Below are positions 1-11,152 of a DNA stretch of 64,000 bases, piece after piece. The first letter of the stretch is position 1. Each line of letters begins with the position of its first letter. A program made the position numbers and the translations under genes. The stretch spans positions 48,532,189-48,596,188 of the forward strand of contig CM042085.1 of assembly GCA_023512835.1 (NCBI GenBank), given 5' to 3'. Origin of the DNA: Taxillus chinensis (Eukaryota; Streptophyta; Magnoliopsida; Santalales; Loranthaceae). The notes beneath the pieces are model-generated. The model did no database searches, was not told the origin of the DNA, and saw nothing but the letters and a program-made list of their open reading frames with translations.

Positions 1-1254
1 GTTGGTCCCTTGGAGCCTAGAGTGGGGTGAATAGGCTCTTAATAAAATTCTTTTCTCACTCAGGCACAACACTAATTCTGGTTAAAAGAAATATTCAGTG
101 CGGAAGATAACTAGATAGTGGAATTATTTTGTTTTATTATCTAAAGATAATTACAACAAAAAGGCACAACAATTACAGTTGATAGCAATAATACTCTCTT
201 TTACAAGTTACACACACACTGGCTAGATTATCTCTATTTTGCTCAAGTACTCGTGCGTATCAATTCTTCCTTTTTATGCACACATGCTCTTTTTTTGATA
301 TACAATACTACAGATATATATATAGACATCCTAGGAATCTATCTTGGAACTGTATTTTCCGAGCACTGTGTAAACATTAAGTTCTTCTCGGAAAATGCTT
401 CTGCTCTAACTGCTACGGATGTGGAGCTCGAAATATTGGAAGCATAAGTGAATTGAATTACTTCGCTTGATTCCAATTGCATTTGGGACTGCATCCACAT
501 CTCCGAGTGTTCCACGTGTAGGACAGTTTAGTTCTTCAATGAGTTTGTCTTACATTGAGACACAGCAAGATGATAACATAAATGCGGTATGGATAAGTTG
601 AAGTAGCGTCTTCTTAATCTGGTGTAGATTTCCTTACTCCGTATAAATGAAGTCCTGAAATCCTTACTCCGTGTCAGCGCTTCCTTACTCCGCATGAGGT
701 AGATATGCGGAATCCTTATTCCGCATCAGCGCTTTCTTACTCCGCGTGAGTTCCTTACTCCGCTTGAGTAATGGTTCAGATTCCTTATTCCGCATTAGTT
801 GTCCTTACTCCGCATCAGTCATTTCTTACTCCGCTCGAATGAAAGACTCGGATTCCTTAGTCCGTATCTTCTTTTCCTTAGATAGTTGGAGTGAAAGACT
901 TAATTTCTTTCTCCACAATAAATCTCTCTTACTCCGTACGAGTTGTAGACTCAGATTCTCATTCCGCATAAATTGACTTAGTCCAATTAAGAATAAAAGC
1001 GCGGATTCCTTAGTCGTTTTGTCAAGTGATTAGTCCGTATGAAGGGTCCTTACTCTGGATAAAGACTTGGTTATTTACCAAGTGTTTGACGACACTCATG
1101 ATAATCTGGTATCCTGTGCTTTGCTTTGCTCTCTGAGTGTAAGTCCAGTATAGGATTTTTTTTCTGCAAGCTTAGAATAAACATGAAACATCTCAAATCA
1201 AATTACATAGGGTTTTTATAACAACATCATCCAAATTATGGGTTTGATCTAACA
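1..1254 (-). repeat. 3' LTR of copia element A
   Basis: It matches the 5' LTR at 13524-14790 throughout. It lacks only the first T of the terminal TG, which falls one base left of the window. The inner boundary is the terminal sequence GATCTAACA at 1254, directly followed by the complement of the polypurine tract. Bases 600-1060 hold the degenerate array of TTACTCCGC-type units seen in all LTRs of this family. Confidence 0.93.
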
Positions 1255-1270
1255 ATCTCCCCCAATATGG
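1255..1270 (-). other. Polypurine tract of element A
   Basis: ATCTCCCCCAATATGG on the plus strand reads CCATATTGGGGGAGAT on the element strand, directly next to the 3' LTR. The same tract abuts the 3' LTRs of elements B, C and D. It is the expected primer site for plus-strand DNA synthesis. Confidence 0.85.
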
Positions 1271-1513
1271 ATATGCCAAACCCTTTGTAATCTGATCTGG
1301 TTAGACAGCAAGATATACACAAAGACAAGGATAAACAGAAATTTCCACTATGTCAGCAACTGTAATACAAAGTAAGCCTTAGTACAAAAGTTATACTAAG
1401 AATTGTGAGGCTTACTGTACTTGAAGATTTTAGTTACTGCCTGCTCCCTTAGTTGCTTAGGCTGTTCTTTAGTGCATAGGAAAAAGTAATTCCAGTTAGG
1501 ATCATACTTCAAA

Positions 1514-3449
1514 TGGTGCCTGTAGGTCCCAAAGTGAGTCTAGCGGGGGGGGGGGGGGGGGGTGAATAAACTTTCGTCGTTTGTGGAAGCTAGACTGTTA
1601 GCTGGTTCTCGATTCTTCTATGGATAACTATGATGGAAGTGTTTATGGAGAAGACAACAGTAGTATTGTGGGCGATAACGTGAGTGATGATGAACTATCA
1701 AACAAAACTGAGATAAGAGTAAATGCTCTTTTCACAACAGATCTCAGTTGTGAAAATGATGGTTTATGATAGATCGACGTGTGGAAAACAACACAGAGAT
1801 TAGACTTAATAAAAGTGCTAGATCTTTGATGAACAAGAGGTTCTTGAATAATCTGATGGATTACTCTTGCTCTTTGTTCAACGCGGCGCACAACACTTAG
1901 AAGTATTTTCTCAGAGTCTCTCTCTTTTTTTTTTTTTTAACACTTGTGTTGGTTCTCCCTATTGATTATTTCTTTTGAGTATGTCAGAACCATTTTATTG
2001 TGTTCTGTGTGTTTCCTTCTTTTGAGAGAGAGGTTAAACTCTTGATTTTTTCGTTAAGTGCGTGAGAGATACATTTTTAAGATTAAAGTGCTTGTGCGCC
2101 GTGATGTCCATCCCGACAGACTGACTTCCCGCCACTGAAAATGCGGAATGTCAGGGGATGGGTTGATCTGCTTTGATTTGCAGATCAAATGCTCATACTA
2201 CGTATTTGGCATGCAGTCGATCTTGGCCGTTCATCTGTGGATGGTAGTTGGCAGCAATTAATGTGTCATTAATGCACTCAACTGCTCGGGATGGCGCCGA
2301 CTTGCTGTACAAACCCTAGCTGACAATATTGCTAAGTAGCTGTGTTTAGGGTTGTAATTTTGCCTCGAAGGTAGATGCCTCGTAGGTTCGGTGACTCGAA
2401 GATTTCAATTAGCACTTGTAGAAAGTTGCAAAGTTTTGCTTCAGGCTTTATGGTGTTTCTGCGAGTCTACGACTTACATATTCGAGTCTTCGAGGCTAGA
2501 GGTCAGGTTGGATTAGCCTTTTATGTCACTCTGCGTGTCTGCGACTCTACGAGTCTGCGACTCTTCGAATAACGCTTAGAGTGACTTCTTCGAGTTCAGC
2601 TAATCTACCTGTTATTGTAGCTACGAGTCTACGACTCTAGTTCTGCGGGTCTACGACCTTCGGGTCTCTCAGTTTACTATATTTGTCTAAGTGGTCTGAA
2701 AATCTTCGAATCTATGAGTCTTCAACTTTGCTTTTCTTCCTTAGTCTTTCACAGAGGCTCATAAACTGAGTTCCTGTATAGCTACGACCCTTTAGCTACA
2801 ACTCTCCGCCATCAATTTTCGAGTCTGGAAGTGTGGCAATTTCTCTATAGTGACTGTGTCCCTTGAGTTTACGAGTTTACGACTCTACGACTCTTGAGTT
2901 ACAGTTTCATTTGTTTGCCAGTCTTTATAGCATCGACTCTTCGTCCTTCAACCTACGAGTCTACGAGTCTAGTTTTCTTTACACTGTTCGAAGGCTTCGA
3001 CTCTGCGACTTTCGATCTACGAGTCTATGAGTCCTATTTTCTTAACAGTGTTCGAAGGTTTCGACCCTACGACTCTATGAGTCTTCGAGTCTAGTGATCA
3101 TTGAAGTTCTGTTAATTGACTTAAGTAGTTATGGGGACTCTACGAGTCTACGAGGCATTTAGCTTTGGTTACTGTTCTTAACACTTCTTCGACTCTACGA
3201 GTCTCCGAGCTTATTGACACTTAGAGTAACCCTCTCTTTTCTGTACTATGACTCTACGACCTTCGACCCTGGATCTACGAGTCGCAATGTTCTGTCACTG
3301 TTTCGCCTTGAGTCTCCAGACTCTACGAGTCTACGAGTCTCTTGCCAATACGTCCTAAGACAGTTTCACTTCTACGAACTTCGACTCTTCGTCCCTACGA
3401 CCTTCGGTTCTCCGAGTCTCCAGACTTAGACTATATTTTGGCAGCTTCA
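1514..3449 (-). mobile_element. Solo LTR G of a second copia-like family, inserted in the Ulp1-like ORF of A
   Basis: The unit begins TGGTGCC and ends CAGCTTCA in plus orientation (TG...CA). It is flanked by an exact 5-bp duplication, TCAAA (1509-1513 and 3450-3454). A G-run followed by TGAATAAA near its left end mirrors the GGGGGGTGAATAGG end of the family A-D LTRs. On that basis its sense strand is minus, with the C-run close to the LTR 3' end. No internal coding sequence is present, so it is a solo LTR of 1936 bp. Family assignment to copia is inference from the shared end structure. Confidence 0.85.
2380..3430 (-). repeat. Degenerate array of GACTCTACGAGTC units in solo LTR G
   Basis: Short words such as GACTCTACGAGTC, CTACGAGTCTACGAC and TTCGAGTC recur dozens of times over about 1 kb with irregular spacing. 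The unit is itself nearly palindromic (GACTC...GAGTC). The array occupies the upstream part of the LTR, where an enhancer or U3 region would lie. Confidence 0.85.
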
Positions 3450-6072
3450 TCAAATCCTATATTTCCAATAGTGCCTAATAAAGCAGCAGACATAGGCTCC
3501 ACAGCTTTCTCCGTCAGGTTGTTGGGGAACTTCTCCTTTGCTCAGAATTATCGAGTTGAGAAGAGCATTGGGAGGCAGAGGAGGTTGAGCAATTAATTCG
3601 AAGAGCCCACTCTATCTGACAGCATCTGATAGAGTCCGGAGCAGTGGTCCAAGATGGCTTCTTCTCATTTGGTGTCCCACAACCTGATGGGAGTCATGCA
3701 GAACAACTCTCCTATCCTTGATAGAGAAGACTACGAGGATGTAATGAGGAGTGTTGATCCTGTATGGAATGAGAACAGTTGTAAGATCTTTCCATGGCTT
3801 ATTGTTCTCAGCTGTTCCATTGATGAGGGTCTGAAGGAAGTCCATTTCAGGAAGGTAGTGATCAAGCCAACAAGGTAGGATATCGATCAGATGCTCTTCT
3901 TGGTACATGGTGGGGAACAGTCTCATCTCTTCCTTCACCGCCAAGGTACAAGGTGCTTATGTCGTCAGGGGAGAAAGGAGACAGAGATGACAAAAACCTT
4001 TTTGGAGTAGAGGGAGTAGCACTTGCATATGCTAACATGGCTGCATGTACACGCCCATCTATATCATATGGGTCCAGTTCCGCATATGATGGGAGAAACG
4101 TGACTTGCGGAGCCTGAGTGGATGAGGAGGGAGCTGCAATGGAGGAGCTGGGGTGGTCAAAAGGAGCTGGAGCAACACTAGACGGTCCAGAGAAGTGGCT
4201 GCGTTTGGGAACCGGGAGGCCCGGAGGAAGAGTAAGTGTAGGTCTTCGGCTAGGAACGTCAGTAGTAGCAGGAGCAGTAGTGGAAGGGGATGGATCAGAT
4301 GGGGCATTCTCCCCCTGTTTGGCAGATTGGCGACGAGGGCGAGAGGGACGACCCACAACCTGAGTCAGATCCCGAACGGAAGTGGATAGGCCCGAAAGAG
4401 ATTGGGCTATAAGGTCTAGCTTCCGATCTAATGAGAGAGAGGAGTTGGAGAGAGCAGAAAGGATCTGGGTCCTGATTTCATCAACTTTATCAGCAATGAC
4501 TTGGGCCCGGGATCGATTGTCCTTCGCAATACGATCTAGCTAAGCAAAGACCGCGGCTTCGGACAGAATCATGGCAAAAGAGGGACGCCCAAGGCCAAAA
4601 TCAAGAGCCTTTGAGGACTCCCCCGCATGTAAAGGTGCAGGAGTGCGTAGGGCAGATAAGTCAGCAGTTGAAGAGAATGGTGCGGGAACAGCAGCAGCAG
4701 TAAGTGTAGCGGAGCCACATTGACCGGAGAGGTCAATGATGGGAATGTCCGCATGAGTGGAGGGACCAGCCTCAGCAGGGATAGGAGTCCGTGCGTCGTG
4801 AGCAGGTCCGAAAGAGGCAACAACAATTGGAGGTGCGGCCTGAAGCGGAGACGGCATTAGAAAGCTATGTTCAGAGTTCCAAGCAATCATGGCTTCTGGG
4901 GTTTGTGTATGTTTGGTGTAATACACCCGGAGAGCAGATTCAGGGATGTCTGTAATGTGAGCTAGACTGAAACGTAGCCAGCAGTCAGTCAGAATGTCGG
5001 TGGGAAGATGGTGGAGGTAGTCTTGAGGGTCAACAATGCTTGCTGGAGAGGCAGCTAGAGGAGAGGTAGGTATGTCAGCGATGACAGCAGCTACGGCGGT
5101 AGTCACCGGAGAGGTGGGTGCGGGAGCATGAGCAGCAGGAGGGATAAAAGCAGGGGCATCAGCAGGAGGGGTTGAAGAAACAGTCTCACGATGAAGCGGC
5201 TGAGAGGGCCCTGCAGCATCAGAAGGAGCAGCATGAACGCTGTGCTGCGAACCGCGGGAGCGTGCCAGAGTGGCAACGGATTGGATGCGAGAAGACCGGT
5301 GGGTAGAGCTAACCTCGTGACCCGAGCTGGGGGCGGGGTCACCAACGAAACTATCTTGATGTTCCGATACAACAACGCGTGCACAAGAGACAGGAGGACG
5401 GCAGATAGTGAGCGTCCCATCAGAGGTGAGATGACGAAAGTAAAAGTTCTGCGGGAAGGGAATCGTCAACTAGTCCTGGAAGTGCGCAGGACGTAGATGT
5501 CTGAAAATTTGTGAGAGAATCCGTCCGAAAGACGAATTCCGTTTGTCGTTCCGCATCACCCGAAATAGAAAATCACCCCAGTCAAGAGGCAATTACTCAA
5601 AGACCACGTACATTGCCAGGAGCAGATCGTACGGGACTGAGTCAAGAGCCATAGAGCGAGCCAGTAAGCACCGGATGAGTATGGTGGCCTTACAGCGATA
5701 GGGGCCTTGAAAAGACTTCAGCTTGTATTCCTTCACCTTGGAGGGACATCCCATGGCAGTAGCCATGGTTTGAGCGCTCGGCCTGTAATCACTTCCGATT
5801 GGGAAATGGAAGACGTCACGGATCACTTGAGGAGTGATCTTAATGGGTTGACCTTGGATACCAGAGACAATCGACTGGTCACTGGATTCGAATTGCTCAT
5901 AGAAAGTTCAGACGTCTAAAATGAGAAGGTCAGCTGGGGCAGAGATGATGTCGAGGAGACCACTGTAGGCTAGCAAGGAGCGAACCTCGTCGAGCCAGGC
6001 AGGAGGGTCGGAAATGCCGGCCCAGTCGACAAGATGGCCAGGAACAACGCCTTAGAGAGCAGGAGATGCCAT

Positions 6073-7755
6073 TAGAATTTAAAGATTTGAGGAGAAGGAA
6101 AGGGAGGTCTTTGGAGAATAGAGAGCAACGAGGGTTTAGGGTTCTGAGTAGTGAAAGTGATAGCCTCGCGCTCGCGTGAGAGTTCAGTATAAGTAGGACC
6201 CGTTTTGTGGAAGCTAGCGGGTCTCGGGGTTAAGCAAGATGAGTAGTGATTCGCCTAACAATCCGATGTCATTAGACTTGATGTATTAGCGCTGTTGAGT
6301 TAACTGATGACGTGGCGGCCGTGCTAACCATTTAATAATGACAGATATATGCATACTGCCGAATTTTGAAAAGACAAATTACCGGGCTCGAGACGTGCAT
6401 TTAATGAACCATCATTATTCCTCCTCAAAAAGACGCGATGTAAGATAATCACTTGGTTTATCGCGAATAGAGAATTCCAAGAAATAGGAGGAATTGAAAC
6501 CGACTTGCATCCGGGCTAGATTATATCCGGATGAGAGACAGACTGAGTCCGTAGTAAGAGAGTGCTGAAAAAAATAGATTCCTTTGCTGTCTTGAAGTCA
6601 AAAAGAAAAGAAGTACCACAACACTTCAAATCCGAGACATCAGACAAAATATAGCAATGAGGTGCAAAGAGAATCTGTACCTGTAGCTTCAAAAAATTTA
6701 AAATAAAAGAACAGAAGACTTAGCAGGTTGAGTTAGTACAGATATAGAACAAATGGTCTAAGTAAAAACATCATAATCCGAACTAAGAAGAAACAGAACT
6801 TATGCATATGAAAGAATAGTAACAAGACACATACAAGAATTATGATCAGTTTACCAAAGAAAATGCATATGATAGATGATAAACACATAAGTTCATTTTG
6901 GACAACATAGCGAATCCTTCATACTGACAGTGGTAGCTAAGATTAATTAATTCTATATGATTTGGCCAAATTAGGATTCATGAGTGAATATGGATAATCG
7001 AACACATGTCAATAGCAAAAAGATGATTATCCGATTAAAATGCACGGTTGAAGAAAGAAAAACATCCAAACATGCCACAATTCTGATTCAACAATGCATA
7101 TCCAGTCAGATCCGGAAGTGAAAGTTTAGAGGAAAGAGCACCCGAGACATAATAGGGGGTCATTACAGAAGTAATAAATGAAGCTTTTGCTCCCCCTTAG
7201 AGCATGCGATCCTCTCAGTGAAAGACTCCCCCTCAGATAGACAGCCAGGAAAGAGGTCACGAGACATATACTGGGGTATTACTAGGATAATTAATAAAGC
7301 ATTTTCTCCCCAGTAGATCGTGCGATCCTCTCGGTTGACATTTCCTTCTTAGAGAAAGTTAGCGCTGTCTACCCTTTTAGGAAACTATACTTTAGAAGCT
7401 GATCAGACTGCGACTGTATGTACATCCACCAGGCATTCTGAGCTAACCCATTTCATTTCTTCAACTGTACACGTTAATAGAGCAATCTATATGAACCGGC
7501 ATTTGTCATGTGGTGATGAGTGGAAATTAAGATCATGAAATCCTAAGAAGGTTATTCATATAAGTTTTAATCATGTTGGCTTAAATGACTTCAGTCGGGA
7601 AACGCAAGCATCCTCCCAAAATGAAATATGAGATTAAAATCAGAAGCATGAAGCAAGTTAATCAGTAAGAATGATCAGCATTAAGTTCAGTATATGTCAT
7701 TTACTATCAAAAGGAAATACAATGCATGTTCTGGGAAACAATACTGTTGGATAAA
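6073..7755 (-). other. Spacer between pol and the additional ORF of element A
   Basis: I see no conserved coding frame here. In element orientation it contains polypurine-like GGGGGAG boxes (complement at 7190-7196 and 7226-7232). A strongly conserved block (complement contains AGACAGCCAGGAAAGAGG, near 7240) separates the boxes. The same arrangement is in B, C and D, so the spacer is a constant noncoding part of the family. Confidence 0.7.
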
Positions 7756-10700
7756 CTAAATCAGAAGCCATGCAGAAAAGTCAAGCATACCTAATTTAAG
7801 GAGTAATTCAGAGAATCTTGCATCAGGTAGAGGTTTTGTAAGTATGTCTGCCAGTTGATCTTCAATAGCAACATGTTCCAGAGATATGTGCTTTTTGAGA
7901 ACATGGTCGCGAATGAAGTGATATCTTACCTCGATGTGCTTAGTCGTTGGGTGCATGACAGGATTGTTGCTGATAGCAATGGCACTTGTGTTGTCGCAGT
8001 AGAGTGGAATAGACGTCATGTTGAAACCATAGTCAGTAAGTTGACTTTACATCCAGAGAAGTTGAGCGCAGCAACTCCCAGCAGCTATATATTCAGCTTC
8101 GGCAGTGGAGGTTGATACAGAATTTTGCTTCTTACTGAACCAAGAAATCAGTTTATTTCCAAGAAACTGACACGTACCACTAGTTCTCTTTCTGTCAATG
8201 CGACACCCGGCGAAGTCAGCATCAGAATATCCGGATAAGGCGAAGTGGACTCCTTTGGATACCAGAGTCCCAAATTCACGGTCCCTTTGAGATACCTTAA
8301 TATTCGTTTGACGTGAAGCATATGTGACTCTTTGGGATTCGCCTGATATCTTGCACAGATGCAAGTTGTAAACATAATGTCCGGGCGACTTGTTGTAAGA
8401 TACAGCAAGGATCCTATCATCCCTCTGTACTCAGTCACATTTACTGATTTGCCTTCCACATCAGGGTCTAACTTGGCACTGACTGGCATAGGAGTCTTTA
8501 CGGGAGATGAGCCTTCCATACCAAACTTCTTGATTAAGTCATGTGTGTACTTAGCTTGGTTAATGAAGATCCCTTCCTTCAACAATTATTTAACTTTTAT
8601 TCCAAGGAAGTAAGACAGTTCTCCCATCATACTTATTTCGAACTTGTCAGTCATCAACTTAGCAAACTCCTCATAAAGCTTTGGATTTGATGATCCGAAA
8701 AGGATATCATCCACATATATCTGTACAATTAGAGAGTGTCCTTTCTCTTTTCGTAAGAACAACGTGGTGTCAATCTTCCCTTTTTGAAAGTTGTGAGCAA
8801 GTAAAAACTCTGAGAGTGTGTCGTACCAGGCTCTGGGAGCTTGCTTCAGTCCGTACAAGGCTTTTCGTAGTTTGTAAACTAGATGTCCGGCCTTGGGTTC
8901 AATGAATCTTGGAGGTTGTTCTACATAAACCTCCTCTTGAAGATCTCCATTCAGAAATGCACTCTTGACGTCCATTTGATAAACTATGAAGTTCTCATAT
9001 GATGCATACGCCAAAAACATTCTGATTGCCTCAAGTCTTGTTACTGGAGCAAAGGTTTCGTCATAATCTATTCCTTCTTCTTAATGATAACCCTTGGCTA
9101 CCAGTCGGGCTTTGTTCTGCATTACTATTCCATCCGTATTTAGTTTCTTCCGGAACACCCATTTAACGCCTATGACTTGTTGAGACTTCGGCCTTGGTAC
9201 TAATGTCCACACTTCATTCCTCTTGAATTGATTAAGCTCTTCTTGCATAGCATCTACCCAGTTGGAATCTTGAAGAGCTTCATCTACCACCTTTGGCTCT
9301 ACTTGTGATAGAAAGCATGAGTAAAGACACATGTTGGAGGTGGCTGCTCTTGTTCTTACACCAACAGTAGGATCACCAATCACTAGATCTGAAGGGTGGT
9401 TTCTTGTCCAGCTGTAGTTCTGCGCATGTGATGGTGGATCCTCAATAATTTGAAGTTCACCCAGACTAGGTGGTTCAGGTTCGTCCGCTGGTTGAACTTC
9501 TTCCGGGTCAGTTATTTCCGTATTAACAGGTTCGGAAGTACTTGGTGGTTCTTCGGCACTGTTGCTTTTAGTATTAACTGGTCCGAAAGGACTTGAAGGT
9601 ACTCCGGAGTTTTGGATATCTGTAAGAATGTGTCCGGAGTTGAATGGAAGTCCACAGTCTGATTCGTCTGTAGCATCATCCGTATCATTTCTTCGTACTT
9701 CACTGATGCTACGTGATTGGTCAGTGTTAATGACAGGAACATTCATAAACTTTGAATAGTCGATGTTGTCGTCCTTATCCTGCACATTAGAACTTGAAGA
9801 ATAAACTTTTGACCAATCTAAGTTGGCTTCATCAAAAGTCACATGGATAGTTTCTTCAACTTTAAAAAGTTTTCTATTGAAGATTCGATAAGCCTTACTA
9901 TGTAGTGAGTATCCGACAAATATCCCATAATCAGATTTTGGTTCAAATTTATTCCGGGATTCTTTGCCATTATTCAATATATAGCAAGTACACCCAAAAG
10001 CTCGGAAATGTGAAATTGAGGGCTTTCGTCCTCTCCACATCTGATAGGGTGTTTTTATGGTAAATTTATTTATTAGAGTTCTGTTCTGAACGTAGCAGGC
10101 AGTGAACACAGCTTCAGTCCATAGACTGAGAGGAAGCTTTTACCCTGCTAACATAGATCTACCAGCCTCGACTAAAGTGCGATTTCTTGCGCTCAGCTAC
10201 TCCATTTTGTTGTGGAGTTCTGGGCGCAGAGAAGTCGTGCTGAATGCCCTGTTCAGAACAATATGACCTCATATCTGAAAAATCAAATTCTGTACCATGA
10301 TCACTCCTAATGCATTTAATGCTCAGTCCTTGTGAGTTGCTTATCCAGTTGAAGAGATCTACAAGATGTTCAAAGGTTTGATCCTTAGATTTCAGGAACA
10401 TCACCCATGTGTACCTGGTGAAATCATCGATAACCACAAGGACATATCTCGCACCAGCTAGTGAAGGAACAGAAATGGGACCGCAGAGGTCCATATGAAG
10501 AAGTTGTAAGGGAGCAGTTATTGAATTAACTGATTTGCTCTTAAAACTATGTTTGGTTTGTTTGCCAAGTTGACATTCTCAACAGAGAGTATCTTTGGAG
10601 TATTTATGTTTAGGCAGACCAGTAACCAAATCGAGCGACGCTAATTTAGACAGTCTTAAAATTTAAATGTGCGCACCGCTTGTGCCATAGCCAACTTTTT

Positions 10701-11152
10701 TCATCTGATGTTGTAGTGAGGAAGCATACAGGGTCAGAAGAATTATTTCTTAAGACCACTGAGTATATGTCCCCATCTTTTGATCCGGATAGCTTAATAT
10801 CTCCGAATAAGTTTTCCCTAACTGTGCAGGTATTGGACATAAAGGAAACAGTAAATCCTTTGTCATATAAATTACTGACACTTAGCAAATTATGCTTCAA
10901 ACCTTCGACTAGTGTAACTTTAGTGATTGATACACTGCCGTTGGTTAAAGTGCCATACCCGACAGTCTTACCTTTACTGTTGTCACCATATGATATGGAT
11001 GAACCTCGTTTGTCATTAACTTCAACAAGCAGAGTCTGATCACCCATCATATGTTCGAAGCATCCACTATCGAGGATCCACTTGCTTTTATTGATCTTCG
11101 ATTTTAAGTGGTCCGACAATGAGTTCCAGAGATGCCCCTGTAGAACAACAGA
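7756..11152 (-). pseudogene. Pro-pol region of copia element A, broken
   Basis: In element order the parts are as follows. The retropepsin-like segment (10646-11119) has LDSGCFEHM in place of LDSGCSGHM, then the pre-integrase motif LWHKRCAHLNF. The integrase core (10159-10494) has MDLCGP, VIDDFTRYTW, SDHGTEF and PQQNGVAERK. The integrase C-terminal and linker region is 9081-10109. Reverse transcriptase (8586-9020) has [15 protein letters not shown] and the catalytic YVDD (YVDDILFGS). RNase H (7756-8585) has [18 protein letters not shown] and KHIEVRYHF. Frameshifts near 10180 and 8250 and stops (for example CAA to TAA before LKEGIF and before SQLTDYG) inactivate it. The second glycine of the usual SGH motif is replaced by E. 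Confidence 0.92.

Larger units (their letters stand above)
1396..6072 (-). pseudogene. Additional ORF of element A (N-terminal transposon-protein domain plus Ulp1-like protease), broken
   Basis: The likely start is the ATG at 6070-6072, by homology to copies B and D, and the end is the TAG at 1396-1398. The N-terminal part (about 5590-6072) has a stop at codon 7. The Pro/Ala/Ser-rich linker (4540-5469) contains the conserved IPIIDLSGQ (4720-4746) and PAPLHAGESSKA. The Ulp1-like part (about 3455-4360) shows the FLPSYAEL motif, the HYILVVF strand with its histidine (3612-3944) and DSHQVV with its aspartate. The region around the cysteine follows at 3455-3600, where GESCG can be read out of frame. 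Solo LTR G (1514-3449) splits the last codons from the domain. There are several frameshifts, so no product is expected. Confidence 0.8.

Noticed and set aside
2380..3430. CRISPR-like or satellite array
   Set aside because: Units are irregular, palindromic and unevenly spaced, lie inside an LTR bounded by a target duplication, and the genome is a plant's.
4059..5496. Long open frames on the plus strand opposite the linker of A
   Set aside because: They mirror the Pro/Ala/Ser-rich minus-strand linker. Conserved motifs occur only in the minus frame.
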